Below are positions 17,021-26,559 of a stretch of 64,000 nt of DNA, one piece after another (positions within the stretch are counted from its first letter, which is position 1; each line of letters begins with the position of its first letter). The DNA lies in assembly GCF_002797535.1 (NCBI RefSeq), contig NZ_PGFD01000001.1, positions 124,001 to 188,000 on the forward strand, written 5' to 3'. The translations under genes were made by a program, and so were the position numbers. The DNA is from Chryseobacterium geocarposphaerae. Its GTDB lineage: Bacteria; Bacteroidota; Bacteroidia; Flavobacteriales; Weeksellaceae. The notes beneath the pieces were generated by a model. The model saw nothing but the letters and a program-made list of their open reading frames with translations. It made no database searches and was not told where the DNA came from.

Positions 17021-19468
17021 TTGAACTACGCCCAAATCGTTTTACCGTTAAATTTAAAAGGATCTTTTACGTACAAAGTTCCCCAGGAATTACTATCCGA
17101 AATTCAGGTAGGAATGCGGGTTTTGGTTCCTTTTGGTGGTAAGAAGATTTATACAGGGATTGTTTTCGAGCTTCACGACAATGCTCCGGAAAGTTTTGTA
17201 GCCAAAGAAGTTATCAGTCTTTTGGATGATAAACCTATTGTTCCGCAAGAGCAGATACAATTCTGGAACTGGCTTTCAGACTATTATTTATCAGGGTTAG
17301 GAGAAATTTACCGTTTTGCTTTTCCTTCATCTCTGAAACTGGAAAGTGAAACGTATTTAAAGCTAAAGCCCAATACTACAATAGATTTTGAAAATCTGGA
17401 TGTCAATGAAATGTATCTTATCCAGGCATTGGAGGTCCGACAACTTATTAATCTGACGGATATTGAAGCTTTCATTCCGAAAAAAGATATTATTAAAACC
17501 ATCAATTCTTTGATTGATCTTCAATACATCGAGATTGATGAAAAAATTGCGGAAAAATACAAAGCTAAGGAAGTTGCTTATGTTAAAATTAATGATGAGG
17601 TTCTAAAAAATCAGAATCTTACGGAAATTATTTTAAGCTTAAAAAGGGCTCAGAAACAGAAAGATCTTTTCCTCCATATTTTAGAAAAACAGACAGAACA
17701 TCTGGATGTACCGATTAAAAAATCTGATCTGTTTGAAGACGGCTATTTTGGAAGCTCCCATTTCAAAGCTTTGGCAGATAAAAACCTGGTGGAGGAATAT
17801 TATATGCAGAAAGACAGGATTGAAAGCTATGAAGGGGAAATTGAAGAAATCGAAGAGCTTTCAGAAGCTCAAAAATTAGCTAAGATCACGATTGATGAAG
17901 CTTTTGAGGAAGGAAAAAATGTTTTACTTCATGGAGTAACTTCCTCAGGAAAAACACATATTTATTTAGAAAAAATCGAAGAATGCATCAGTGAAGGAAA
18001 AAATGTTCTGTTTTTGCTTCCTGAAATTTCTTTAACGAAACAAATTACCCAAAGGCTAGAAAAAAAATACGGACGACAGCTCGGTTTTTACCATCAGAAA
18101 CTTACGGATTTTGAACGGGTGGAAGTCTGGAGAAGAATCAGGCAGAATGATATTAAAATCCTTATTGGAACAAGAAATGCTCTGTTTTTGCCTTTTCAGA
18201 ATTTGGGATTAATCGTTGTGGATGAAGAGCATGATTCTGCTTACAGACCCCGTGAGGTATCACCTTATTTCAATGCAAAAGATTCCGCATTGGTTCTGGG
18301 AAATTTTTACGGCGCCCATGTGATTTTAGGTTCTGCAACACCCTCCGTTGAAAGTTATTATAACGCAAGAAAAGACAGGATAAAATATGTTTTCCTTGAA
18401 GAGCGTTTTGGTAAGGTAACCCTTCCTGAATTTGAATTGATCAATTTTAAAGAAGCCCAGGATTCCAAAAAAGTTTCCGGGAACTTTTCTTTGAGATTAA
18501 TTGACGAATTAAAAAGGACTTTAGACGAAAAAAATCAGGCAATTGTGCTTCATAACCGTCGTGGCTATGCCAACGTAATAGAATGTGAAAGCTGCGGATA
18601 TGTCAATTACTGCTCAAATTGTGACGTGGTGATGACCTATCACAAAGCGGCGAATGAAATGAAGTGCCATTATTGCGGTCAAAGAGCTTCCAAGCCTAGG
18701 ACCTGTCCGAAATGTCATTCTGAAAATCTGAATGAAAGAGGAGTGGGAGTTGAGCAGATTCATGAAGAAGTCTCCAAATTATTCCCTGAATATGAAGTCG
18801 ATCGTATGGATGTGGACTCGATGAGGAAAAAATTCGCCTACGAAAAATTATACGAAAAAATTGAACATGGCGAAACCGATATCATTGTCGGGACTCAAAT
18901 GATTTCCAAAGGACTGGATTTTGATCATATTGAACTGGTTGCCATTCCTAAAGCGGATTCCTTATTGTACGTTCAGGATTTCAGAGCAGAGGAAAGGGCT
19001 TATCAACTTATTACACAGGTTTCCGGCAGAGCGGGAAGAGTGTCCGGGAAAGGAAGAATCTTAATTCAGACTTTTAATCCGGATCATTCTGTTTTTCAGT
19101 TGATTAAAATGAATAATCCGGCTAAGGTTTATAAATATATTCTTACAGAACGTCAAAAGTTTCATTATCCGCCTTTTACGAAGCTAATTATGATTGAGCT
19201 TAAGCACAGAAGAGAAGATAAAGTGAATCGTGCGTCTCAGTTTTTAGGTTCGGTTTTAAGAAAATACCTTCCTGAAGACTGTGTATTAGGACCGGAAAAA
19301 TCTCAAATTGCAAGACTTAATAATTTATACCAGTTTCAGATTTTACTTAAACTCCCAAGAGGGAAGAACTACGAAAAATTCAAAAAAATGGTTTTATTAA
19401 GTTTAAAAGAATTTGATGAAATTACTGCTTACCAAAGCATCAAAAAAGACGTTTTTGTTGATTTTTAA
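17021..19468 (+). CDS. priA: Primosomal protein N', replication restart helicase
   Basis: An 815-residue superfamily 2 DNA helicase that reloads the replisome at collapsed forks. It has the N-terminal 3' DNA-binding domain (about 1-110, VLPLNLKGSFTYKVPQE), the Walker A motif GVTSSGKTH and the DEEH box in LIVVDEEHDSAYRPRE. A zinc-binding insert of eight cysteines runs from CESCGYVNYCSNC to CPKCHSEN. The helicase C-lobe follows (GTQMISKGLDFDHIELVAIP). The start codon appears to be TTG at 17021, since no ATG precedes the conserved N-terminus in frame. No ribosome-binding site is evident. Confidence 0.93.
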   Translation: MNYAQIVLPLNLKGSFTYKVPQELLSEIQVGMRVLVPFGGKKIYTGIVFELHDNAPESFVAKEVISLLDDKPIVPQEQIQFWNWLSDYYLSGLGEIYRFAFPSSLKLESETYLKLKPNTTIDFENLDVNEMYLIQALEVRQLINLTDIEAFIPKKDIIKTINSLIDLQYIEIDEKIAEKYKAKEVAYVKINDEVLKNQNLTEIILSLKRAQKQKDLFLHILEKQTEHLDVPIKKSDLFEDGYFGSSHFKALADKNLVEEYYMQKDRIESYEGEIEEIEELSEAQKLAKITIDEAFEEGKNVLLHGVTSSGKTHIYLEKIEECISEGKNVLFLLPEISLTKQITQRLEKKYGRQLGFYHQKLTDFERVEVWRRIRQNDIKILIGTRNALFLPFQNLGLIVVDEEHDSAYRPREVSPYFNAKDSALVLGNFYGAHVILGSATPSVESYYNARKDRIKYVFLEERFGKVTLPEFELINFKEAQDSKKVSGNFSLRLIDELKRTLDEKNQAIVLHNRRGYANVIECESCGYVNYCSNCDVVMTYHKAANEMKCHYCGQRASKPRTCPKCHSENLNERGVGVEQIHEEVSKLFPEYEVDRMDVDSMRKKFAYEKLYEKIEHGETDIIVGTQMISKGLDFDHIELVAIPKADSLLYVQDFRAEERAYQLITQVSGRAGRVSGKGRILIQTFNPDHSVFQLIKMNNPAKVYKYILTERQKFHYPPFTKLIMIELKHRREDKVNRASQFLGSVLRKYLPEDCVLGPEKSQIARLNNLYQFQILLKLPRGKNYEKFKKMVLLSLKEFDEITAYQSIKKDVFVDF

Positions 19469-19533
19469 CAAACTTTAACAAATTTTATAACGTTTTATTA
19501 TACCTTAAATATCTGATTAATAGCAATAATTTC

Positions 19534-19541
19534 TACATTTG
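19534..19541 (+). promoter_or_regulatory. -7 box upstream of dacB
   Basis: TACATTTG is a perfect match to the Bacteroidetes -7 consensus. Transcription would start near 19547, leaving an 80-base leader before dacB that contains a 24-codon reading frame (19554-19628). Confidence 0.55.
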
Positions 19542-19628
19542 ATCGTTGCTTATATGTTTGGTTGTGCTTTTGGATTTAACTCTGGTTATTCTGTGGCATC
19601 CAAATTGAGTAATAAAAAGAAAAATTAG

Positions 19629-21095
19629 ATGGTAAAATTCAGAAAATATATTTCAGGTATTACGGTATTAGCTTCTGGTTTATTCCTCGCTCAGTCTACC
19701 GTTTCTACGGTTCTTTTTTCCCCCACATACGATAGTCAGAAATCCAGCTTGAATCTGCCTTCTCCTGCGGCGGCGATTGAAAAAACAATTTTATCGCCAA
19801 AAGAACTGATAGATGTAAATCTAAATACAATGGTAACGGATCCTGTGTTGAAAAACGCCAACTGGGGATTCGTGGTATATGATCCTAAAACCAAAAAGAT
19901 CATTTCTTCTTATAATGAAAATATGCCTTTAGTTCCGGCTTCCACTACAAAATTGTTGACTACAGAGACTGCTCTGAATTTGTTGGGAGAAAACTATCGT
20001 TGGATGACACAGCTTGAATATTCAGGTCAGGTGGATGAAAACGGGGTTCTGAACGGAAATTTATACATTGTAGGAAGTGGAGATCCTTCTTTAGGAACCA
20101 ATAAAGCAGGAGCATTATCTTACAGGGAAATCATTTCAGATTTTGTAAACGGGCTTTCACGTGAGGGGATAAAAAAAGTAAATGGTGATATCATCATTCA
20201 GACAGCGCTTTTCAAAGGTAATATTTCAAGACTTCCGGAAAATGTTGTATGGTTGGAAAATAACAATTACTATTTACCGGTAGGTACAACCCGCGAGATT
20301 AGTCCTGCAAATGAAAAGCTGATCGTAAAAAAGAATAATTTCTCAGCAGATAAAAAATTCTTCTATGTTTCTCCTTATGCCAATCAGATGGTATATGCAG
20401 AAAAATATGAAGGAGATGGGGTTCTAACCACAAAATTACCGGATGCACCGGCTTATCTTGCCAATTCATTTAGAACAACTTTGGTGAAAAGCGGAATTAC
20501 TGTAACAGGAAAAGTGACGCCAAAAATGACCGATGCTGCTCCGGAAGCCAGAAAATTGGTTTCAGCTTATAAATCTCCTACATTGGCAGATATTGTTTAC
20601 TATACCAATCAGCACAGTGATAATTCGCTTGCAGAAGCATTGCTGAGAACGGTGGGCTTTTTTAAGAAAGGAGATCAGACGAGTGAAAGTGGAAGAGTTG
20701 TGGTAAAAGATCATCTTAAAGATATTGCGTTTGATTCAGAAGGATTAAATTATATGGACGGAAGCGGATTGTCAAGAAGCAATACGGTAACTCCAATTGC
20801 TCAGGCAAAATATCTTACCTCTTTAATGAACGAAAAGTATTATGGCACTTATCTGACTTCATTACCAATTGGCGGACAGTCCGGAACATTAAAAAGAATG
20901 TTTAATATAACCGGAAACGGGCAGGTTTTTGCCAAAACAGGAACACTGAACAAGGTAAAAACACTGGCAGGTTATATAAAAACCAATTCGGGAAGAACCT
21001 TGGTATTCTCACTTTTGGTAAATAACTATGCAGGGTCTGTAGATATGGTGAAAAAAAGAATGGAGAAAATTATAGAACCGACTTTGGAACTTTAA
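19629..21095 (+). CDS. dacB: D-alanyl-D-alanine carboxypeptidase/endopeptidase, PBP4 type
   Basis: A class C low-molecular-weight penicillin-binding protein that trims or opens peptidoglycan cross-links in the periplasm. It is 488 residues with an N-terminal signal peptide (cleavage after about residue 21, LFLAQS). The three active-site motifs are present: S-x-x-K as STTK (Ser105, Lys108), SDN (Ser330-Asn332) and KTG (Lys436 in FAKTGTLNKVK). The large insert between the first two motifs typical of PBP4 is also present. A terminator follows. A short leader frame ends one base before its ATG. Confidence 0.93.
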   Translation: MVKFRKYISGITVLASGLFLAQSTVSTVLFSPTYDSQKSSLNLPSPAAAIEKTILSPKELIDVNLNTMVTDPVLKNANWGFVVYDPKTKKIISSYNENMPLVPASTTKLLTTETALNLLGENYRWMTQLEYSGQVDENGVLNGNLYIVGSGDPSLGTNKAGALSYREIISDFVNGLSREGIKKVNGDIIIQTALFKGNISRLPENVVWLENNNYYLPVGTTREISPANEKLIVKKNNFSADKKFFYVSPYANQMVYAEKYEGDGVLTTKLPDAPAYLANSFRTTLVKSGITVTGKVTPKMTDAAPEARKLVSAYKSPTLADIVYYTNQHSDNSLAEALLRTVGFFKKGDQTSESGRVVVKDHLKDIAFDSEGLNYMDGSGLSRSNTVTPIAQAKYLTSLMNEKYYGTYLTSLPIGGQSGTLKRMFNITGNGQVFAKTGTLNKVKTLAGYIKTNSGRTLVFSLLVNNYAGSVDMVKKRMEKIIEPTLEL

Positions 21096-21116
21096 TGTAT
21101 CCGTAAGAATAAATCT

Positions 21117-21152
21117 AAAAACCTTTTAATCTTTGATTAGAAGGTTTTTTTT
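21117..21152 (+). terminator. Terminator after dacB
   Basis: Arms AAAACCTTTTAATC and GATTAGAAGGTTTT pair almost fully around a TTT loop and are followed by a T-run. Confidence 0.85.
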
Positions 21153-21176
21153 ATCTTTGATTTATAATAATTTATA

Positions 21177-23099
21177 ATGAAACACTTTTATCTTCTGATA
21201 TTAAGTATTGTTACTTTTCAGCAGATCTCTGCACAGCATGAAAACATTGAAATGAAATCTTTCCGGGCAAAGGAAATGAAATCATTTACCAATAAAATGA
21301 TCGCTTACAATACCAATCCTAATACCCTTAACTACGATCTTCAGTATCAGAGAATGGATGTGAGTCTGGATCCTTCGGTGTATATGATCTCCGGATCGGT
21401 AACTTCTCATTTTAAGCCGAATCAGAGTATGAGCAATATCTACTTTGATCTTTCCAACGCCTTGACGGTTTCTCAGGTAACATACCATAATCAGAGTCTT
21501 CCCTTTCAGCAGCTAACAACAAAAGAAGTGAAAATTGATTTTCCAAACGCACTTCCAGCGAATGTATTAGACTCTCTTACGATTCAGTATTCCGGAACGC
21601 CACCAACAGCAAACAATGCTTTTTCAACAGGGTCTCAGGGTGGATCACCGATTCTTTCCACTTTAAGCGAACCATACGGCGCTCAGGACTGGTTTCCGAC
21701 CAAGCAGAGTATGAATGATAAAATCGAACAATTTGATTTTAAAATAACAACACCCTCTCAGTACAATGTAGCTGCAAACGGGCTGTTGATGTCTGAAACG
21801 ATACTTCCTCCCGGACAGAAATTAACGTTCTGGAGAACAATGTACCCTACTGCCGCATACCTTATTGCGCTTTCGATTACCAATTACGTGAAGATTACCG
21901 ATACGATGGGAACTCCGCCATTTCCATTTATTAATTATGTATATCCATCTACAGCAAATAATACAATGAGTATGGCCAATATCAACTGGACCAAGCAGAT
22001 CATGAATACTTTTGAAACCTATTTCGGGCCTTATCCTTTCAGAAATGAAAAGTACGGACATATGGAGTTTGGATACGGAGGTGGAATGGAGCATCAGACC
22101 ATGTCATCAATGGGAGGTTGGGATAAAGGACTTATTGCCCACGAACTTGCCCATCAATGGTTTGGAGATAAGGTAACCTGTGGCGCCTGGAACGATATAT
22201 GGCTTAACGAAGGTTTTGCAACATTTGGGGCACATTTGGCCAATGAAAAACTGCTGATGAACAATACTGAGTTTATGAATTTCTTGTTATCGGAAAAAAA
22301 CTATATCACAAGTCTTCCTGATGGAAATGTATACGTTGCCGATGCTAATTTGAATAATATCAATGCTATTTTTAACGGGAGGCTGTCTTATTCCAAAGGT
22401 GGATATGTGGTGAGAATGATGAAATGGATTCTGGGCGAAACCGCTTTTTATCAGGCTTTAAAGGATTATCATGCAAGACCGGCTTTAGCTTATAATTATG
22501 TAAGAACCACGGATCTTAAAAACTCTGTTTTACAGTCCACAGGAAAAGATCTTACAGAATTTTTCAATGACTGGATTTATGGCCAAGGTTACCCGACTTA
22601 TGATATCCGATGGAAACAAACAGGCAATCAGATTATTTTTAAAGCTTCTCAAACTCAAAGTCACACTTCTGTAAGTTTTTATGAAATGCCTTTACCGATT
22701 AAGGTAACAGGAACCGGGGGACAGATTGCTTATTTTGCTCTAGATAATACCGTAAATAATCAATATTTTACACAAACAGTAACATTTCCAGTGAGTAGTG
22801 TAGAGTTTAATTATGAATATCAGATCATCGAAAAAAATTCGACGGTAGCCCAGGACAATACTTTGAGTACTTCGGATATTAACAAGGATGAATTTGCATT
22901 GTATCCAAATCCTGCAAAAAATGAAATCAATATAAAAGGCATTGACAGGGCTACAGATTTCGCCATCTATTTTATTGATGGAAAGTTAGTAAGAAAAGAG
23001 GTGTATCAACCAGGAAAAGTCATTAATATTTCGGAATTGATTCCCGGAACTTATATTTTTAAAGTTAAAGATAAGAACATAAAATTCTTAAAAAAATAA
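21177..23099 (+). CDS. M1 family metallopeptidase with T9SS sorting domain
   Basis: A secreted aminopeptidase-like zinc enzyme of 640 residues. It has a signal peptide (cleavage near ISAQ), an N-terminal beta-saddle domain (about 45-235), then the gluzincin domain with HELAHQW (His322, Glu323, His326) and the third zinc ligand Glu345 in WLNEGFATF. The usual GxMEN is GGGMEHQT here. The last 70 residues are a type A T9SS sorting domain (LYPNPAKNEINIKG to the end, KFLKK). The protein should therefore cross the outer membrane and be anchored or released. Terminators on both sides make it a single-gene unit. Confidence 0.92.
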   Translation: MKHFYLLILSIVTFQQISAQHENIEMKSFRAKEMKSFTNKMIAYNTNPNTLNYDLQYQRMDVSLDPSVYMISGSVTSHFKPNQSMSNIYFDLSNALTVSQVTYHNQSLPFQQLTTKEVKIDFPNALPANVLDSLTIQYSGTPPTANNAFSTGSQGGSPILSTLSEPYGAQDWFPTKQSMNDKIEQFDFKITTPSQYNVAANGLLMSETILPPGQKLTFWRTMYPTAAYLIALSITNYVKITDTMGTPPFPFINYVYPSTANNTMSMANINWTKQIMNTFETYFGPYPFRNEKYGHMEFGYGGGMEHQTMSSMGGWDKGLIAHELAHQWFGDKVTCGAWNDIWLNEGFATFGAHLANEKLLMNNTEFMNFLLSEKNYITSLPDGNVYVADANLNNINAIFNGRLSYSKGGYVVRMMKWILGETAFYQALKDYHARPALAYNYVRTTDLKNSVLQSTGKDLTEFFNDWIYGQGYPTYDIRWKQTGNQIIFKASQTQSHTSVSFYEMPLPIKVTGTGGQIAYFALDNTVNNQYFTQTVTFPVSSVEFNYEYQIIEKNSTVAQDNTLSTSDINKDEFALYPNPAKNEINIKGIDRATDFAIYFIDGKLVRKEVYQPGKVINISELIPGTYIFKVKDKNIKFLKK

Positions 23100-23102
23100 A
23101 AT

Positions 23103-23132
23103 AAAACCTTCAGAATTTCTGAAGGTTTTTTG
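23103..23132 (+). terminator. Terminator after the M1 peptidase gene
   Basis: AAAACCTTCAGAA and TTCTGAAGGTTTT are perfect inverted arms with a very tight loop and a T-run. Confidence 0.85.
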
Positions 23133-23244
23133 TTTCATAAATATTAATGAAAAGAGATCGGATAGAAAGAATACGTTGGTCTTTCCGCTGAAAGAATAAG
23201 ATAAATTAATTCCATAATATGTTTATTTAAAGATTAGTATTTAT

Positions 23245-24123
23245 TTAGATCTGGAAGTTCTTTTGCTTTTTAATTGCTCTGTTGGCTTTTCTGATAGCTT
23301 TTCTTACTTTGAAATCGAACCATTTTTCTTTAAACAGATTTCGCATGGCATTATCAAAATGTCTTATCAGAACGAGATTTTTAAAGCCTCTCCATTTTTC
23401 CAGCCAGCTTGAAGGTAAAGCTCTGATGGAAACAGAATATCCTTCCGTTTCATATTGGATATAATGCCACCATCCGGAAGGAATATAAAGGGTTTCTCCG
23501 GGATTGATGACTGCTTCATACCCATCTATATATTTCAAACCGGGGAATTCCTGGTAATCCGGTTCTTTGATATTGGTAATCGAGTGAAAATTGTAAGGAA
23601 GCTTATAAAGGAGATCCGATTGTTCCCAAGGGAATAGCCAGATCTTTTTGATGCCTTGAAACTGGGTAATGAAAACATGCGACATGTCAATATCAATATG
23701 ATTCCGGGTAACGGAGCCTTCACCTCCAAAAAACATAAAAGGAAGCCATTTCAGAATTTTTCCTTTTGTAACATCATTGTATTGAATATCATTTTTAAGT
23801 TCAGGTTTAATGCTTAATAAATTAAAGAGAAAAAGACGGTGTTCAGTGGGAGAGGAGGTAATTAAATCGAGATATTCAGAAAAAGTGCTTTGACCGACCG
23901 GCTTACTGGCCACTCTGTCCAACGATTCGATTTCACTTCCGTAAATATTGACTTTATGATCACCTGCAATTTCCTTAAAATAATCATAGTCCCATTTTTT
24001 GAAGGCCGGACTTTCAGGGTCGACAAAATCTTTTAAAATCACAGGTTTTGCAGGTTTCAAGTAAGTTTTGAGAAAGTCTCCGGAGGATATATTTTCAATT
24101 TTTCGTACTGGTGATAATCGCAT
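23245..24123 (-). CDS. JmjC-like cupin, Fe(II)/2-oxoglutarate oxygenase
   Basis: A 292-residue cupin of the JmjC hydroxylase type. The iron triad is visible as HID (His142, Asp144) and His220 in YIPSGWWHYIQYE. A Lys in KKIWLFPW is placed for 2-oxoglutarate binding. Such bacterial proteins hydroxylate proteins or tRNA; no target can be named. The C-terminus is very basic (KAIRKANRAIKKQKNF), which may bind nucleic acid. ATG 24123 is preferred to a TTG at 24144, because that TTG lies inside a perfect -7 box (TATATTTG). A long inverted repeat covers the upstream promoter. Confidence 0.87.
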   Translation of the reverse strand: MRLSPVRKIENISSGDFLKTYLKPAKPVILKDFVDPESPAFKKWDYDYFKEIAGDHKVNIYGSEIESLDRVASKPVGQSTFSEYLDLITSSPTEHRLFLFNLLSIKPELKNDIQYNDVTKGKILKWLPFMFFGGEGSVTRNHIDIDMSHVFITQFQGIKKIWLFPWEQSDLLYKLPYNFHSITNIKEPDYQEFPGLKYIDGYEAVINPGETLYIPSGWWHYIQYETEGYSVSIRALPSSWLEKWRGFKNLVLIRHFDNAMRNLFKEKWFDFKVRKAIRKANRAIKKQKNFQI

Positions 24124-24141
24124 TTTGCTGAATTTAAATGA

Positions 24142-24181
24142 CAAATATAATTAATAGTCTACTAAAATTATAGACTATTAA
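24142..24181 (-). promoter_or_regulatory. Promoter and 11-bp inverted repeat ahead of the cupin gene
   Basis: The -7 box TATATTTG runs from 24149 to 24142 on the minus strand. Just upstream, TTAATAGTCTA (24151-24161) and TAGACTATTAA (24171-24181) form a perfect inverted repeat with a 9-base spacer. The core TAGTCTACT also occurs at the cysH promoter (37699). Placement over the -33 region suggests a repressor site. Confidence 0.6.
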
Positions 24182-24283
24182 CGAAAATATTTGGGTTTTA
24201 TTTAGGAACTTAGAATAAAAATGAGAAAAGCTATGAGTTTACCGTGATTTTATTAAATTAGCACATCTTAAAAATTATTAGAA

Positions 24284-25480
24284 ATGATCTCTAAAAAGTA
24301 TCTTGAAAACTTACAGAACGAACTACAGAATATTGATAACGACGGGCTTTACAAAAGAGAAAGAATCATTACCTCTCAGCAGAGTGCAGAAATAGAAGCG
24401 AACGGAAAAAAGCTGCTGAACTTCTGTGCGAACAATTATTTGGGATTATCAAACAACCCGGAAGTGATGAAGGCTTCTCAGGATATGATTCAATCTCACG
24501 GTTACGGTATGTCTTCGGTACGTTTTATCTGCGGAACTCAGGATATTCACAAGCAGTTGGAACAAAAGATCGCTGACTTCTTAGGATTGGAAGATACGAT
24601 CCTTTATGCAGCTTGTTTTGATGCAAACGGAGGTGTTTTCGAGCCGCTATTCACAGAAGAGGATGCAATTATCTCTGACGAGTTGAACCATGCATCCATT
24701 ATTGACGGTGTTCGTTTGTGTAAAGCGGCAAGATACCGTTACAAAAACAATAATATGGAGGATCTTGAAGCTCAGCTGATTGCGGCTTCAGAAAAAAATC
24801 ACCGTTTTAAAATTATTGTGACAGACGGGGTTTTCTCAATGGACGGAATTGTTGCAGACCTGAAAGGAGTTTGCGACTTAGCTGATAAATACGATGCTTT
24901 GGTAATGGTGGATGATTCTCATGCAACCGGTTTCATCGGGAAAACAGGTCGTGGAACTCACGAAGCGAACGATGTGATGGGTAGAGTAGATATTATTACT
25001 TCTACGTTAGGAAAAGCTCTTGGTGGTGCTTTAGGAGGATTTACTTCCGGTAAAAAAGAGATTATCGATATGCTGAGACAACGTTCAAGACCGTATTTAT
25101 TTTCAAACTCTTTGGCCCCGGGAATCGTGGGTGCCGCTTTGAAAGTATTGGATATGATCTCTGAAGATACTTCTCTTCGTGATAAAGTAATGGAAAATGC
25201 AGAATATTTCAGAGCAGAAATGAAGTCGAAAGGTTTCGATATTCCGGATGGAGATGCTGCCATCGTTCCGGTAATGCTTTATGATGCACCTTTAGCTCAA
25301 AAAATGGCTGAAAAACTGATGGATGAAGGAATTTACGTTATCGGATTCTTCTATCCGGTTGTACCGAAAGGAAAAGCAAGAATCAGAGTTCAGCTTTCTG
25401 CCGCTCATACCAGAGAACATTTGGATAAAGCAATTGCTGCTTTTGAGAAGGTAGGAAAGGAATTAGGAGTGATTTCTTAA
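24284..25480 (+). CDS. kbl: Glycine C-acetyltransferase (2-amino-3-ketobutyrate CoA ligase)
   Basis: A PLP enzyme of the alpha-oxoamine synthase family that cleaves 2-amino-3-oxobutyrate with CoA to glycine and acetyl-CoA in threonine breakdown. It has 398 residues, the same length as the E. coli enzyme. The PLP lysine is Lys244 in [13 protein letters not shown], and [10 protein letters not shown] carries the cofactor aspartate. Residues 44-53 ([10 protein letters not shown]) and [12 protein letters not shown] are family signatures. Threonine dehydrogenase is not adjacent. A strong hairpin follows directly. Confidence 0.94.
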   Translation: MISKKYLENLQNELQNIDNDGLYKRERIITSQQSAEIEANGKKLLNFCANNYLGLSNNPEVMKASQDMIQSHGYGMSSVRFICGTQDIHKQLEQKIADFLGLEDTILYAACFDANGGVFEPLFTEEDAIISDELNHASIIDGVRLCKAARYRYKNNNMEDLEAQLIAASEKNHRFKIIVTDGVFSMDGIVADLKGVCDLADKYDALVMVDDSHATGFIGKTGRGTHEANDVMGRVDIITSTLGKALGGALGGFTSGKKEIIDMLRQRSRPYLFSNSLAPGIVGAALKVLDMISEDTSLRDKVMENAEYFRAEMKSKGFDIPDGDAAIVPVMLYDAPLAQKMAEKLMDEGIYVIGFFYPVVPKGKARIRVQLSAAHTREHLDKAIAAFEKVGKELGVIS

Positions 25481-25496
25481 GATAACAATTTTGTTC

Positions 25497-25504
25497 TACA
25501 TTTG
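25497..25504 (+). promoter_or_regulatory. -7 box between kbl and the next lipoprotein gene
   Basis: TACATTTG is a perfect -7 consensus. Transcription from it would begin near 25510, at the first base of the terminator hairpin, so the lipoprotein message would start with that hairpin. Confidence 0.5.
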
Positions 25505-25510
25505 TAGAAT

Positions 25511-25550
25511 AAAACAGGATTTCTTATATTTACAGAAATCCTGTTTTTTT
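25511..25550 (+). terminator. Perfect 14-bp hairpin: kbl terminator and possible 5' UTR element
   Basis: Arms AAAACAGGATTTCT (25511-25524) and AGAAATCCTGTTTT (25534-25547) are exact complements with a 9-base loop and a T-run. The T-run ends at the base before the ATG at 25551. Confidence 0.85.
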
Positions 25551-25994
25551 ATGAAAAAAATATTTATTGCTGTAGTATTGTCACTATTTACACTTTCCTG
25601 TCAAACGAAGATGAACCAATATATAAAAGTGAGCAAAAACGCTCAGAAAAGGCATGGCAAATGGAAAGAAGAATATTCTACCAATGAAGGAACTCTTGTT
25701 GCTGTCGGTAAATATAAGAAAGGTGAAAAGGTAGGAGTCTGGAAAACATATTTTGATGATAAGCTTTATCAAAAGGAAAGCATCCGAAAAGATATTACGA
25801 AAATAAAGAGATACTTCCCAACCGGAGCCATCATGGAGAAAGGGCAGACCAAACTTGAAATTTCTCAACATGAACGCCATTGGTTTTATTCCGGAGACTG
25901 GAAATATTATGACAATAAAGGAAACCTTTTATATACCAAGAAATATTATAAGGGCAGTAAAACTGATAGTATTCCTGCAAGAAAAAAACTGTAA
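25551..25994 (+). CDS. MORN-like/YwqK-type lipoprotein
   Basis: A 147-residue lipoprotein (signal MKKIFIAVVLSLFTLSC, lipidated Cys17). The mature part carries MORN-like or YwqK-like repeats of the form G-x-W-x-x-Y: HGKWKEEYS, VGVWKTYFDD and SGDWKYYDNKGNLLYTKKYY. Such repeats occur in the so-called toxin-antitoxin YwqK family of Bacteroidetes, whose function is not established. The ATG at 25551 was chosen because the signal peptide starts there and a terminator-like hairpin covers the sequence ahead of it. No second toxin-like gene is adjacent. Confidence 0.78.
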   Translation: MKKIFIAVVLSLFTLSCQTKMNQYIKVSKNAQKRHGKWKEEYSTNEGTLVAVGKYKKGEKVGVWKTYFDDKLYQKESIRKDITKIKRYFPTGAIMEKGQTKLEISQHERHWFYSGDWKYYDNKGNLLYTKKYYKGSKTDSIPARKKL

Positions 25995-26068
25995 ATAATT
26001 ATAAAGACAATTTTCATAATATTAATCCGAAATTTTCAGATTAAATTCTATTTTTTTGTGAAATAAAC

Positions 26069-26076
26069 TATCTTTG
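26069..26076 (+). promoter_or_regulatory. -7 box for the membrane protein gene at 26093
   Basis: TATCTTTG is a perfect -7 consensus; transcription would start about 10 bases before the ATG at 26093. Confidence 0.5.
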
Positions 26077-26092
26077 CGCATAATTTATTTAC

Positions 26093-26548
26093 ATGTTTTT
26101 AAAGTCTAAATATCGTGTTGAATTTTCTAAATCAAAAGAAGATATTTTAGAAAATATTAAAAACAGCATATTTGGAGGTTTTCCTGATTTTTTTGGTAAA
26201 AGTTTTACCGGAAAGGTTTTTGAAAATGGTTTTAAAGTAAGATTAATGAAAAAAGATTCTCAAACTTTTAAGGGAAATTTTATTAAAGATAAAGAAGGCC
26301 AATACAGTCTTGAATTATTCATTGGGCTTGAATTTTATCAAGTATTAACTCTTGCTGTTTTCTTTTGTTTTTCATTAACTATTTTGATAAGAAGTTTTTC
26401 TGGAAATTATTATATTTTACTCATTTATTTAATTGTAATTGGCCTCATTGCTTACACAAATTACAGAGATTCAAAAAAAGGGAAACAACTGTTTTTTGAC
26501 TATTTGGAGAACTTTGACAGAAACTGTGAAATTATTCCTATAAAATAA
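26093..26548 (+). CDS. Membrane protein of unknown function
   Basis: A 151-residue protein not recognised as a known family. Residues 1-80 are soluble and basic with several Phe-Gly runs (NSIFGGFPDFFGKSFTGKVF). Residues 82-125 form two hydrophobic segments (LTLAVFFCFSLTILI and ILLIYLIVIGLIAY), and a short charged tail follows. It is AT-rich compared with its neighbours. It has its own -7 box and lies 11 bases before the HemJ/CopD-like gene, which could be co-transcribed. Confidence 0.65.
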   Translation: MFLKSKYRVEFSKSKEDILENIKNSIFGGFPDFFGKSFTGKVFENGFKVRLMKKDSQTFKGNFIKDKEGQYSLELFIGLEFYQVLTLAVFFCFSLTILIRSFSGNYYILLIYLIVIGLIAYTNYRDSKKGKQLFFDYLENFDRNCEIIPIK

Positions 26549-26559
26549 TATTGATTAAA

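Noticed and set aside
25551..25994. YwqK-like lipoprotein as half of a toxin-antitoxin pair
   Set aside because: No candidate toxin gene is adjacent and the family name is not backed by a shown activity.
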